A stretch of DNA of 64,000 nucleotides, from positions 186,130-250,129 of the forward strand of contig NZ_LMIK01000006.1 of the NCBI RefSeq assembly GCF_001428685.1, written 5' to 3'. The position numbers and the translations under genes were made by a program. The stretch comes from Lysobacter sp. Root76 (GTDB lineage Bacteria > Pseudomonadota > Gammaproteobacteria > Xanthomonadales > Xanthomonadaceae). The notes beneath the pieces were generated by a model that ran no database searches, was not told the DNA's origin, and was given only the letters and a program-made list of their open reading frames with translations. The first letter of the stretch is position 1. Every line of letters begins with the position of its first letter. Positions 25,469-35,711 of the stretch are shown piece by piece.

Positions 25469-26802
25469 GCGCCCGCCAGGATTGGATCGCCGTGCGCGGC
25501 ACGCCCTTGCACGGACGCCTGCGGGTGCCGGGCGACAAGTCGGTCTCGCATCGCGCGGTCATGCTCGGCGCGCTGGCCGAGGGCGTCACCCGGGTCAGCG
25601 GCTTTCTCGAAGGCGAGGACACCCGCGCCACCGCGCGGGTGTTCGAGCGCCTGGGCGTGCGCATCGACACCCCCAGCGCCAGCGAACGCATCGTCCATGG
25701 CGTCGGCCTGCACGGCCTGCGCGGCAGCGGCGAGGCGCTGGACTGCGGCAATGCCGGCACCGGCATGCGTCTGCTCGCCGGCGCGCTGGCCGGGCAGGGC
25801 TTCGATTCGGTGCTGATCGGCGACGAATCCCTGTCCAAGCGGCCGATGCGGCGCGTCACCGAGCCGCTGGCGGCGATGGGCGCACGTATCGACAGCGCGG
25901 ACGGCGGCCTGCCGCCGCTGCGCATCCACGGCGGCAGCGTGCTGCAGGGCATCGACTACACCTTGCCGGTGGCCAGCGCGCAGGTGAAATCGGCGCTGCT
26001 GCTGGCCGGCCTGTACGCGCGCGGCGAGACCGTGGTGCGCGAACCGCACCCGACCCGCGACTACACCGAACGCATGCTGGCCGCGTTCGGCTGGCCGATC
26101 GAGTTCGCGCCCGGCTACGCGCGCCTGAGCGGCGGGCATGCGCTGCGCGCCACCGACGTCGCGGTGCCGGCGGATTTTTCCTCGGCCGCCTTCTTCCTGG
26201 TCGCCGCCAGCGTGGTGCCGGGTTCGGAACTGCTGCTGGAAGCGGTCGGCATGAACCCGCGTCGCACCGGCCTGCTCGCTGCCTTGCGCTTGATGGGCGC
26301 CGACATCCGCGAACAGAACCCGCGCGAGGAGGGCGGCGAACCGGTCGCCGATCTGCTGGTGCGGCATGCGCCCTTGCACGGCATCGAGGTGCCGGTGGCA
26401 TTGGTGCCGGACATGATCGACGAGTTCCCGGCGCTGTTCGTGGCCGCGGCCTGCGCGCAGGGGCGCAGCACGATCGCCGGTGCGGCCGAGTTGCGGGTCA
26501 AGGAATCCGACCGGATCGCGACGATGGCACAAGGTTTACGTAATTTAGGTGCGCAGATCGACGAAACGCCGGACGGCGCGATCATCGTCGGCGGCGCCCT
26601 GCGCGGCGGTGCGGTCGACAGCCATGGCGACCACCGCATCGCGATGAGCTTCGCGGTCGCGGCCCAATGCGCCAGCGGCGAAGTGCGTATCGGCGATGTC
26701 GCGAATGTGGCGACTTCGTTTCCGGGCTTCGAAACGCTGGCGCGTGCGTCGGGTCTCGAATTGCATCCCGCGTTGGGTTTGCAGACAGCCAGCGACATGT
26801 AG
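25465..26802 (+). CDS. aroA: 3-Phosphoshikimate 1-carboxyvinyltransferase (EPSP synthase)
   Basis: 445-residue enzyme joining shikimate 3-phosphate and PEP in the shikimate pathway. Substrate motifs: GDKSVSHRA near residue 24, GNAGTGMRLL near 95, RDYTERML, DMIDEFPAL and RVKESDRI. The GNAGTGMRLL form (Gly-Met-Arg-Leu where E. coli has Ala-Met-Arg-Pro) is like the class II enzymes rather than class I. ATGA overlap with hisC; last gene of the serC-pheA-hisC-aroA operon. tyrA, cmk and rpsA, which follow in Pseudomonas, are absent here. Confidence 0.96.
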   Translation: MSARQDWIAVRGTPLHGRLRVPGDKSVSHRAVMLGALAEGVTRVSGFLEGEDTRATARVFERLGVRIDTPSASERIVHGVGLHGLRGSGEALDCGNAGTGMRLLAGALAGQGFDSVLIGDESLSKRPMRRVTEPLAAMGARIDSADGGLPPLRIHGGSVLQGIDYTLPVASAQVKSALLLAGLYARGETVVREPHPTRDYTERMLAAFGWPIEFAPGYARLSGGHALRATDVAVPADFSSAAFFLVAASVVPGSELLLEAVGMNPRRTGLLAALRLMGADIREQNPREEGGEPVADLLVRHAPLHGIEVPVALVPDMIDEFPALFVAAACAQGRSTIAGAAELRVKESDRIATMAQGLRNLGAQIDETPDGAIIVGGALRGGAVDSHGDHRIAMSFAVAAQCASGEVRIGDVANVATSFPGFETLARASGLELHPALGLQTASDM

Positions 26803-27057
26803 TTTCGCTAGACTTCTCCCGCCGCCCGCCTCCGCGAGCGGCGGTATTGCCGACACGACGAATACGATCGACACGGAAGTAGCGGCCGTCGCCCACCGCC
26901 CCCGCGGCGCGGCGGCCATGACGTGGTTCGCGCCAAGCCCGGCGTGATTGCGAGAGGACGAACGCGATGCAGCTTCCCCCACGCTGCCTGACGATGCCGG
27001 CGCGGCGACAGCGCGCCCGACCGCGCCGCCGCGCTGCAGCCGCGCAGGCGATCGCGC

Positions 27058-28548
27058 ATGGCTGAGCACGCGACCGCGATGGCCCCTGTGGCCCGCGACT
27101 CCGATGCGCGCGATGCGCGTGCGACGCCGCTGGCCTGGTACTCCGATACCGCCGCCGAGCTGCCGCCGTGGCTGCGCCGCGCCGCCTTGCTCGCGCTCGC
27201 CTATCAGGCGTTCTTCGCCCTGACCGATATCGGCCTGTACCTGCGCCCGGAACTCGGCGCCGGCGTGCTGCTGCTGTTACTGTGCTGCGCCGGCCGCCGG
27301 CCCTGGCGCGAGCTGTCGGCGCAACCGGCCGTGCGTGCGCTGGCGCTGCTGATCGCGTTCCTGATCGCCCAGGCGGTGTATGCGGCGGTGAGCGTGGCGC
27401 CGGCGATACCGCTGTCCGCGCAGTTGTCGACCGCGGGCAAGCTGGTGCGGCTGGCGCTGTTCACCTGCGTGATCGGCTGGTGGCTGTCGCTGATGCCGCG
27501 TGCGATCCCGCGCCTGGTCGTGCTGATGGGCGCGGGCCTGTTGCTGTCGGTGCTGATCTATCTGCCGTGGACCCAGGGCGAAGCCTTGTGGGCCGGCCGC
27601 CTGCGCGCCGATCTGGGCATCCCGGAAAACCTCACCGGTCAATTGGCGGCGGTCGGCGGCTGGTTGGCCTTGTGCCTGCTGATGGCGCTGTGGGCACAAC
27701 GGCGCGAGCCCGGCCGGCGCGCCTTGCTGGCGATCGGTTTCCTCGCCTATGCGGGCTGCTTCTGCCTGCTGCTGTTCTCGCAGTCGCGCGGCGCCTGGCT
27801 GGCGTTCGCCGCGGTCACGCCGCCGGTGGTGCTGGCCTATGCCTGGCACTTGTACCGCCGCGGCGGCGCGCGCGCGATCGGCGCGCTGCTGCCGGTGCTG
27901 GCCGCGGCGCTGGTGTCGGTGCTGCTGCTGTTCGCGGCGCGCGATCTGATCAGCTCGCGTTTCGCCGGGTCCGAGACCGTGATGACCGAGGCCCAGCAGG
28001 CTGCGGATGCGGGCACGGTCGCCATCGCCCCGACTGCGCCTGCCGCCGGCGCCGCCAAACCTGCCGATGCGGCCGCGGCGCAGCAGACCCAGATCAACAA
28101 CAAGGCCGTCAGCGTGCGCATGGCGCTGTACCGGCTGGGCGTGGAGAAGTGGCTGGAGCGGCCGCTGCTGGGCTGGGGCCTGCGCACCACGCCCAGCCTG
28201 ATCGCCGACAGCCGCCGCGACATGGCCGGCCAGCACCACATGCACCTGCACAACACCTACCTGGACGCGCTGGTGGGCTTGGGCACGCTCGGCACCGGGC
28301 TGCTGGCGCTGGCGTTCGCCCTGGTGCTGCGCGAGGCCTTGCTGGCCTGGCGTCGCGGCTGGGTGCCGGTGGCCGGGTTCTGGGCCCTGATCGGCAGCGT
28401 CGGCATCGTGCTGGTGGCGAACAACTTCGATTCGCTGCTGTGGCGTTTCGAATACGGCCGTGCGCCGCTGGAGTTCCTGTTCGGCACGTGTCTGGCCTGG
28501 GGCCTGATCCGGCGTCGTGGCGAGGGCGGGCGGGGTGTCGGCGGTTGA
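27058..28548 (+). CDS. O-antigen ligase/polymerase-family membrane protein
   Basis: 496-residue polytopic inner-membrane protein with about ten hydrophobic segments and one long periplasmic loop (about residues 305-400) that includes an Ala/Gln-rich stretch. The Wzy-C/WaaL hallmarks are FSQSRGAWLAF (near residue 243) and LHNTYLDALVGLGTLGTG (near 397), the latter with the functionally important His of ligases. Such proteins attach or polymerise glycans, or modify pilin. No glycan genes are adjacent, so the substrate is unknown. ATG 27058. Confidence 0.85.
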   Translation: MAEHATAMAPVARDSDARDARATPLAWYSDTAAELPPWLRRAALLALAYQAFFALTDIGLYLRPELGAGVLLLLLCCAGRRPWRELSAQPAVRALALLIAFLIAQAVYAAVSVAPAIPLSAQLSTAGKLVRLALFTCVIGWWLSLMPRAIPRLVVLMGAGLLLSVLIYLPWTQGEALWAGRLRADLGIPENLTGQLAAVGGWLALCLLMALWAQRREPGRRALLAIGFLAYAGCFCLLLFSQSRGAWLAFAAVTPPVVLAYAWHLYRRGGARAIGALLPVLAAALVSVLLLFAARDLISSRFAGSETVMTEAQQAADAGTVAIAPTAPAAGAAKPADAAAAQQTQINNKAVSVRMALYRLGVEKWLERPLLGWGLRTTPSLIADSRRDMAGQHHMHLHNTYLDALVGLGTLGTGLLALAFALVLREALLAWRRGWVPVAGFWALIGSVGIVLVANNFDSLLWRFEYGRAPLEFLFGTCLAWGLIRRRGEGGRGVGG

Positions 28549-28610
28549 GGGTGAGGGCTCGCGGGTCGCGAGTCGCGGGTCTGCCGGGTGGTTCGGCGTG
28601 GGTGGGAGGT

Positions 28611-28636
28611 CATCGCGGCTTACGCCGCTCCCACAG
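28611..28636. repeat. Single REP element
   Basis: One reverse-oriented copy of the REP core (ATCGCGGCTTACGCCGCTCCCACAG split over 28611-28636) lies between the converging O-antigen-ligase-like and TonB-like genes. A possible degenerate partner (GTAAGCCGTGATGG) follows at 28676. Confidence 0.7.
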
Positions 28637-28814
28637 GAAGCCTCGGCTGCCTCGCTGACCACGGTTGAAAGTTGCGTAAGCCGTGATGGCGAAGGCCGGC
28701 CTTCGCACACTTCCACGTCGGTCACATCGCTCCGGCCGCCCTGCGGCGGCCGGAGCCCGCTCTCCCCCGATCCCTGCTATGCGCGCGGTTCGCCGGGTCT
28801 GCGGTTTACCGCGT

Positions 28815-29399
28815 TCAGGCCTGCGGCTTGAACTCGATGGGCACTTCCACCACCGCCGGTACCGGCTTGCCGTTGCGCGTGGCCGGGGCGAAGTGCCAGC
28901 GGCGCACCGCGTCCTGGGCGGCGCGGTCGAGCTCGCGCGAGTTGCTGCGGCGGACGAAGTCGATCTCGCCCGGGGTGCCGTCGGCGCCCACGTTCACCCG
29001 CAGCAGCACGTCGCCGCCTTCGCCGCGACGCAGCGCGGTGGCCGGGTACTCGGGTTGCGGACTGCGGTTGGCGATCCGCTCGGGAGCGGTTTCGCGCGGC
29101 ACGGTCACGGCCGGCTTGGTCGGTTTGGGCTTGGCGGCGCTGGCGACGGACTTGCGCTCGCTGCGCTCGGCTTCGGGCCCGGCGGTGGGCGTGGTGGCGT
29201 CGGTGGGCATCGGCAGTACGCTGGCATCCGGAGGCAGCGCGATCGGCGCCGGTGTGCGTTGGCTGAGCACGTACCAGATCAGCAGGATCGCGGCCAGCAG
29301 CACCAGCAGCCAGAGGCCGGCACGGTTGCGCGCAGGCGCGTCGGCGTCCACGGTGGTTTGCGGGCGGTTGTCGCGGTGTTCCAGCGTGTTGTCCGTCAT
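28815..29399 (-). CDS. TonB-like energy-transducing protein (paralogue 1)
   Basis: 194-residue protein: short cytoplasmic head, one membrane helix at about residues 28-46, a Pro/Ala/Lys spacer, and a C-terminal TonB-like domain (about 105-194: RSPQPEYPATALRRGEGGDVLLRVNVGADG, then AAQDAVRRWHF). It would connect the proton-motive ExbB/D complex to outer-membrane receptors, but the helix lacks a clear SHLS-type motif and no exbBD is nearby. About 100 bases separate it from the second paralogue upstream on the same strand. Confidence 0.82.
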   Translation of the reverse strand: MTDNTLEHRDNRPQTTVDADAPARNRAGLWLLVLLAAILLIWYVLSQRTPAPIALPPDASVLPMPTDATTPTAGPEAERSERKSVASAAKPKPTKPAVTVPRETAPERIANRSPQPEYPATALRRGEGGDVLLRVNVGADGTPGEIDFVRRSNSRELDRAAQDAVRRWHFAPATRNGKPVPAVVEVPIEFKPQA

Positions 29400-29502
29400 G
29401 GTGTCCCTCCTCGATCGTCCCCGGTGTGCGGGGTGGCGACTCGACTTTCCTCACGCCGGTGTTAGCGGCGAGTGAGGCGGAGGGGGTTACGGCGTTACGC
29501 GT

Positions 29503-30159
29503 TCAGCGACTGGCATCGAATGTGATCGGGACCATCACAGTGCCGCCGACCGGCTGGCCGTTGGCCAGGGCGGGGCGGAAACGCCAGCGCCGGACCGCGT
29601 CCTGGGCCGCGCGGTCGAGCAGACGCGAGCCGCTGCTGTTGGCCACGCTGACCTCGCCCGGCACGCCGTCCGCACCGATCTGCGCGCGAACGGTGACGGT
29701 GCCGCTCTCGCCGCGGCGCAGCGCCTGAGGCGGATAACGCGGCGGCGGGTTCTGGCCCGGGATCGGCTTGGGATCGGAACCGGCAACCGCGGCCTGCGGC
29801 GGCGCCGACGGTCGCGCCGGCGCGATGGCGTCGGCCGGGCGCGGCGGGGCGGTCTCGACCAGGCGCGGCTGGTCCGCACCGGCGGCAGGCGCATTGGCCT
29901 GCGGCGCGGGGCCGACGCCGCTGCCTTCGCTGCCGGACATCGGCGCCGGCAGCGGTGCGTAGTTCGGACCGGCCGCGGTCGGCGGAGCGATGCCGTCGGC
30001 GCGGTAGAAGTCGTGCTTGCGCGCGCGCGACCAGACCAGGGCGAACAGGATCAGGCCCAGCGCGAACGCGCCCAGGACCCACCACAGCGCCTTGCGTGAG
30101 GGCCGCCAGGCGGCCAGGTCGAGGCTGGGGCGGGTGGGCGCGGGGGACGGTGTCGACAT
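29503..30159 (-). CDS. TonB-like energy-transducing protein (paralogue 2)
   Basis: 218-residue protein with the same layout: membrane helix at about 24-43, long Pro/Ala-rich spacer (45-135), and a C-terminal TonB-like domain (PPPRYPPQALRRGESGTVTVRAQIGADG, AAQDAVRRWRFRPA). The C-terminal half closely resembles the neighbour at 28815, so they arose by tandem duplication, while heads and spacers differ. I start at ATG 30159; the frame runs to 30204 without better evidence. Divergent from serS. Confidence 0.82.
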   Translation of the reverse strand: MSTPSPAPTRPSLDLAAWRPSRKALWWVLGAFALGLILFALVWSRARKHDFYRADGIAPPTAAGPNYAPLPAPMSGSEGSGVGPAPQANAPAAGADQPRLVETAPPRPADAIAPARPSAPPQAAVAGSDPKPIPGQNPPPRYPPQALRRGESGTVTVRAQIGADGVPGEVSVANSSGSRLLDRAAQDAVRRWRFRPALANGQPVGGTVMVPITFDASR

Positions 30160-30283
30160 GCGGTATCCGGCTACGGGCGGGCAGGGGCTGCCGGCATTCT
30201 GCATCGATCCGGGTTAATACGTTGGAAATCGGTCGCGCTTTGAACCGCGCCGGGTGCCGCGCATTGGCCCTGAACGCGGTTAG

Positions 30284-31615
<1,332 letters not shown>

Positions 31616-31680
31616 ACTCGTTGCCTTGGGGGCCATCGACGGCATGCCCGCCGCTGGCCTCATGCGCGCACCGAGCTTCC

Positions 31681-31777
31681 TGTGGGAGCGACGTAAGTCG
31701 CGATCGTCGTTCCCGTATGGGAACGTGGCATCGCCGCAAGCGCGGTGGCGCAATCGCGACTTACGTCGCTCCCACAG
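31681..31777. repeat. Variant REP inverted pair with covarying stem
   Basis: Forward GTGGGAGCGACGTAAGTCGC at 31682 and a matching reverse copy ending at 31777. Compared with the usual core, the stem GCGGC/GCCGC has become GCGAC/GTCGC in both halves, keeping the base pairs. This covariation supports selection for the folded structure. Confidence 0.8.
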
Positions 31778-31799
31778 GAAGTCTGCGGATTTCGCGCGA

Positions 31800-31896
31800 G
31801 TAGGATGCGGTAAGCCGTCAGGCGCACCGCATCGCAGGATGTGCGGCGGTACGCGGTGTACCGAAGTTCGACGATGCGGTAGTCACCGCATCCTAC
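31800..31896. repeat. Second-type GTAG repeat pair (GTAGGATGCGGT)
   Basis: GTAGGATGCGGT at 31800-31811 is matched exactly by ACCGCATCCTAC at 31885-31896; inside, GCACCGCATC can also pair with the left arm. It has the GTAG head but a different stem from the GGAGCGGCG family, so two REP families lie side by side here. Confidence 0.75.
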
Positions 31897-31910
31897 GGGC
31901 TGCGTATCCG

Positions 31911-32468
31911 TCAGCTATCGCAATGGAACTCTTGGGCAATGAGTTCGTGGTCGTAAGCGCCGAGGTGACCGTACCGGCCAGGCGCGCTCAAATAGCCCGT
32001 TACCGTACCTTGCCGGCAGTAAGAGAACCTGGAGACGGAGCTTCCGCCCAGCAGACCACTGGTCAGCCACCAGCGTTTTGAAGGCTGGCCCACTGGAACA
32101 AAACTCATCTCCTCCAAGCCGAAGGAAAAACGGCCGGCCGAGATGATGGGCTTGTAGCCATACACAGCAAGGACCTTTGCGAGGCTGCTCGGTTGGTTCC
32201 TGCGATAGTCGGTGCCCGCGGCCAGCCCCGCCTGGAATGCGGGGTCGTCGCTGTAGATGCCGCCGTCCGGGTCGACATACCCATGAAAGAACGCTCTTGT
32301 GTACTGGCGGTACTGCTTTTGATGTTCGGGTGAGGCTGGATCCAGTTGTTCGTCCGCAAGTCGCTGGACGAAGTCGGGGGCGAATACTTCGTGTTCATGG
32401 TCGGCGCCATGCGCGCGCAAGCCGACGAGTAGGGCCGTCAGAAGAACGAGGATCCGTGCGAGTCTCAC
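31911..32468 (-). CDS. Secreted hypothetical protein in a low-G+C patch
   Basis: 185 residues from GTG 32468, which opens a signal peptide (VRLARILVLLTALLVGLRAHGA). An ATG at 32501 would put the start inside the end of pgl and add 11 residues. The mature protein has repeated Tyr-rich segments (QYTRAFFHGYVDPDGGIYSDD), is predicted periplasmic, and has two Cys (SYCRQG and a C-terminal HCDS). I count about 59% G+C over 300 bases here against about 75% in adjacent pgl, so it was probably acquired. No family recognised. Confidence 0.65.
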   Translation of the reverse strand: MRLARILVLLTALLVGLRAHGADHEHEVFAPDFVQRLADEQLDPASPEHQKQYRQYTRAFFHGYVDPDGGIYSDDPAFQAGLAAGTDYRRNQPSSLAKVLAVYGYKPIISAGRFSFGLEEMSFVPVGQPSKRWWLTSGLLGGSSVSRFSYCRQGTVTGYLSAPGRYGHLGAYDHELIAQEFHCDS

Positions 32469-32481
32469 CAGGACAGACGCC

Positions 32482-33234
32482 TCACTCGCACCAATGCACA
32501 TGCAACGGCGAGCCGCTCCCGGCTTCCAGCGCCGCCAGCACCGGATAGCGCCGCACGTCGCCGTTGCGCAGGGCGGCTTCGAACACTTCGCGTTTGCGTT
32601 CGCCCTGGATCAGCAGCAGCCGGGTCTGCACCCGCGCCAGTCCGGTCCGGGTCAGGCTGATCCGGCGCGGCCAGCGTTGCGCGCCGGGGGCGCCGCTGGC
32701 GTCGATGGCGATATAAGCCTGGCGGCTTTCGAGCGCGCGCGACAGGTCCAGGGTGTTGGGGAACAGCGACGCGGTGTGGCCGTCCTCGCCCATGCCCAGC
32801 ACCGCGGCGCTGGCGCCGAGTTGCGCATGCGCATTGGCGACGGCGACGGCGTCCTCGATCCGGCGTCCGGCCAGGGTCAGCGGTTCGAAACGTGCGGCGG
32901 CGGCGTGGTCGTGCAGCAGCTGGCTGCGGACCAGGTGGGCGTTGCTGTCGGGGTCGTTCGGCAGCAGCCAGCGTTCATCGACCAGGCCGATGTCGACCCG
33001 GCTCCAATCCAGCGGCGCCTTGGACAGTGCGCGATAGACCGGGCCGGGCGTGCTGCCGCCCGACAGCAGCAGGCGCGCACGCGGGCGCAGCAACAGGTCG
33101 CGGCGCAGTTCCGCCGCGATCGCGACCGCGCAGGCCCAGGTCCACACATCGCGGCCGCGATGCGCGTGCATCACGTAACGTGCGGTTTCCGGCTCCGGAG
33201 GACCGGCCGGGACGGGCGACGGATCGTCGAGCAT
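32482..33234 (-). CDS. pgl: 6-Phosphogluconolactonase
   Basis: 250-residue SugarP_isomerase-fold enzyme hydrolysing 6-phosphogluconolactone, the step after Zwf. Signature pieces: LLLSGGSTPGPVYRAL, DIGLVDERWL and VLGMGEDGHTASLFP. About 25 bases downstream of glk on the same strand, so zwf-glk-pgl is one unit. ATG 33234. Confidence 0.94.
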   Translation of the reverse strand: MLDDPSPVPAGPPEPETARYVMHAHRGRDVWTWACAVAIAAELRRDLLLRPRARLLLSGGSTPGPVYRALSKAPLDWSRVDIGLVDERWLLPNDPDSNAHLVRSQLLHDHAAAARFEPLTLAGRRIEDAVAVANAHAQLGASAAVLGMGEDGHTASLFPNTLDLSRALESRQAYIAIDASGAPGAQRWPRRISLTRTGLARVQTRLLLIQGERKREVFEAALRNGDVRRYPVLAALEAGSGSPLHVHWCE

Positions 33235-33258
33235 CGGTCGATCTTCGCACGATCCACC

Positions 33259-34245
33259 TCAGCGTGGCGTGTGCCGGGCCAAGGCCGCCGCGCCCAGCAA
33301 ACCGGGCTGGGGATGGGTCACGGCGAGGGTGGGAATGCGCGCCATCGTCGGCGAAAAGCGGCCCTTGTGTTCGAAACGCTGGCGGAAACCGGAATGTTGC
33401 AGCCAGGGCATCAGGCGCGGCACCAGGCCGCCGGGCAGGAACACGCCGTCCCAGGCGCCCAGGGTCAGGACCAGGTCGCCGGCGGCGGCGCCGTATACCG
33501 CGCAGAACACGTCGATCGCGCGCAGGCAGCGGGCGTCGCCTTCACGCGCCATCGCGGTGATGTCGGCCGGCGCCAGCGGGCCCGGGTCTTCGCCGGCGAT
33601 CTGGCTCAGGGCGCGATGCAGATTGACCAGGCCGCTGCCGCTGACCAGGCGCTCGTTGGACACGCGACCGAATTCGCCCGACAGGCGCTGCAGGATTTCG
33701 ATTTCCTCCGGCGTGCCCGGCGCGAAGCTGACGTGGCCGCCTTCGGTCTGCAGCGGGTAGTAGCGGCCGTCGCGGCGGATCAGGCCGCCGACGCCGAGCC
33801 CGGTGCCGGCACCGATGATGGCGTAGGTGCGGTCGCCGCCGTCGTCGAAGCCGTGCCAGGCGTTGCCGCCGATCGCGACCACGTCCTGCGGGCGCAGCAG
33901 CGACACCGCCATCGCCTGCGCGGCGAAGTCGTTGATCAGTTGCAGGCGTTCCAGGCCCAGGGCCTGACGCGTGCGCGCGGCCGAGATCACCCAGGGATGG
34001 TTGGTGATGCGCGCCTCGTCGCCGTCGACGCGGCCGGCGACCGCGAACACGGCTTCGCTGGGCGTCGCGCCGATGCGGTCGAGGTAGTGGCGCGCGGCGT
34101 CGGCCAGGGACGGGAAGTCGGCGACGGCGAACACCTGCACGCTGTCCTCGCGCAGCGGTTGTTCGTGCTGCGGCATGGCCAGAGCGAAGCGTGCGTTGGT
34201 GCCGCCGATATCGGCCAGCAGGGTTTCCGGTGCGGCAGTGCTCAT
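33259..34245 (-). CDS. glk: Glucokinase
   Basis: 328-residue ATP-dependent glucokinase of the E. coli Glk type. ATP phosphate motif LADIGGTNARFAL at the N terminus, second phosphate motif IIGAGTGLGVG, and the glucose-binding INDFAAQA and TEGGHVSFA segments. The ATG overlaps the zwf stop by four bases (ATGA), so translation is coupled. It would phosphorylate glucose released by the GH65 phosphorylase and the GH1 glucosidase encoded nearby. Confidence 0.95.
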   Translation of the reverse strand: MSTAAPETLLADIGGTNARFALAMPQHEQPLREDSVQVFAVADFPSLADAARHYLDRIGATPSEAVFAVAGRVDGDEARITNHPWVISAARTRQALGLERLQLINDFAAQAMAVSLLRPQDVVAIGGNAWHGFDDGGDRTYAIIGAGTGLGVGGLIRRDGRYYPLQTEGGHVSFAPGTPEEIEILQRLSGEFGRVSNERLVSGSGLVNLHRALSQIAGEDPGPLAPADITAMAREGDARCLRAIDVFCAVYGAAAGDLVLTLGAWDGVFLPGGLVPRLMPWLQHSGFRQRFEHKGRFSPTMARIPTLAVTHPQPGLLGAAALARHTPR

Positions 34246-35666
34246 GCTTCGCCTCCGCGGCCCTGGCGCAGGGTCGCCGGCAGGAATTCGGCGGCCTCGG
34301 CCGGGCCCCAGGAGCCGGCCGGGTAGTCGAGCACCGGCTGGACGGTGCAGCTCCAGGCGCGCTCGACGCTGTCGATCCACTGCCAGGCCGATTCGACCTC
34401 GTCGTCGCGCACGAACAGGGTCTGGTTGCCGCGCAGCGCGTCGACGAGCAGGCGCTCGTAGGCGATCCGGCGCTGCGGCGAGTTCGACATCGACAGGTCC
34501 AGCGACATCGGCCGCAGCTCCAGTGCGCCCCATTCGGGGGCGGCCAGGCTGCCCATCAGGCCCAGTTCCACGGTTTCGTCGGGTTGCAGGCGCATGCGCA
34601 GGCGGTTGGGACGCTCGCGTCCGCGCGCGGGGCGCTCGAACAGCCAGTGCGAGACCGGCTTGAACGAGACCACCACCTCGGTCGCGCGCGTGGCCAGGCG
34701 TTTGCCGGTGACCAGGCGGAACGGCACGCCGGCCCAGCGCCAGTTGTCGATCCAGGTGCGCAGGCCGACGAAGGTTTCCACCGGCGAGTCGTGGACGAAG
34801 CCCTTGACCGCGCGGCCCTCGACCACGCCGGCGCCGTAGCGGCCGCGCACGGTGTCGCGGGCGGCGTCGGCTTCGCTCATCGGGCGCAGCGCGCGCAGTA
34901 CTTTGCGTTTCTCCTCGCGGATGCTGTCGGCGTCCAGGGTCGAGGGCGGTTCCATCGCGATCAGCGCCAGCAGCTGCAGCATGTGGTTCTGGACCATGTC
35001 GCGCAGGGCGCCGTAGCCGGCGTAGTACTCCTCGCGGCCGTCGACGCCGGCGGTCTCGGCGACCAGGATGTCGACCGATTCGATCCAGCGGTGCTGCCAC
35101 ACCGCTTCCAGCAGGGTGTTGCCCAGGCGCAGCGCCAGCAGGTTCTGCACCGCGGCCTTGCCCAGGTAGTGGTCGATGCGGAAGATCCGCGACTCGTCCA
35201 GGCAGGCGCGCAGCGCGGCGTTGATCTCGCGCGCCGAGGCCAGGTCGCGGCCGATCGGTTTTTCCAGCACCAGCCGCGACGGATCGGCGAGCACGCCGGC
35301 CGCGCTCAGGCCCTGCGCCACCGACACGAACAGGTCCGGCGGCGTGGCCAGGTAGCTCACGCTGGGGCGGTCGGCGTAGCGCGACAGCGCAGCGGCGATC
35401 GCGTCGGTGTCGCGCAGATCGACCGCGACGTAGGCGATGCAGCGCAGCAGGCCGTCCACCGCCGGAGCGTCGTCGGCGGCCTCGGCCGCCATGCGTTCGC
35501 GCAGCCAGGCGCGGAATTCCTCGTCGCTCATCTCCTGCCGCCCGACCGCGATCAGGCGGAAGTCGGGCGGCAGCAGGCGGTCGCGCCAGAGGTGGATCAG
35601 CGACGGGAACAGGTAGCGCTGGGCGAGATCACCCGTGGCGCCGAACAGCAACAGAGTGTCGTGCAT
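34242..35666 (-). CDS. zwf: Glucose-6-phosphate 1-dehydrogenase
   Basis: 474-residue NAD(P)-dependent enzyme oxidising glucose 6-phosphate to the lactone. N-terminal nucleotide motif LLFGATGDLAQRYLFP and the active-site string RIDHYLGKAAVQNL are clear. First gene of zwf-glk-pgl. The 45-base gap to the GH1 gene upstream on the same strand suggests read-through from it. edd and eda are not in the window. Confidence 0.96.
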   Translation of the reverse strand: MHDTLLLFGATGDLAQRYLFPSLIHLWRDRLLPPDFRLIAVGRQEMSDEEFRAWLRERMAAEAADDAPAVDGLLRCIAYVAVDLRDTDAIAAALSRYADRPSVSYLATPPDLFVSVAQGLSAAGVLADPSRLVLEKPIGRDLASAREINAALRACLDESRIFRIDHYLGKAAVQNLLALRLGNTLLEAVWQHRWIESVDILVAETAGVDGREEYYAGYGALRDMVQNHMLQLLALIAMEPPSTLDADSIREEKRKVLRALRPMSEADAARDTVRGRYGAGVVEGRAVKGFVHDSPVETFVGLRTWIDNWRWAGVPFRLVTGKRLATRATEVVVSFKPVSHWLFERPARGRERPNRLRMRLQPDETVELGLMGSLAAPEWGALELRPMSLDLSMSNSPQRRIAYERLLVDALRGNQTLFVRDDEVESAWQWIDSVERAWSCTVQPVLDYPAGSWGPAEAAEFLPATLRQGRGGEA

Positions 35667-35711
35667 GGCGCCGGCGCCTGGTTTGGTCGGAGACCGTTGT
35701 GGTCGGGACCG

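Noticed and set aside
26818-26850. Terminator after aroA
   Set aside because: A weak G+C stem (CCGCCGC/GCGGCGG) is present but has no T run and lies in sequence where such stems are common by chance.
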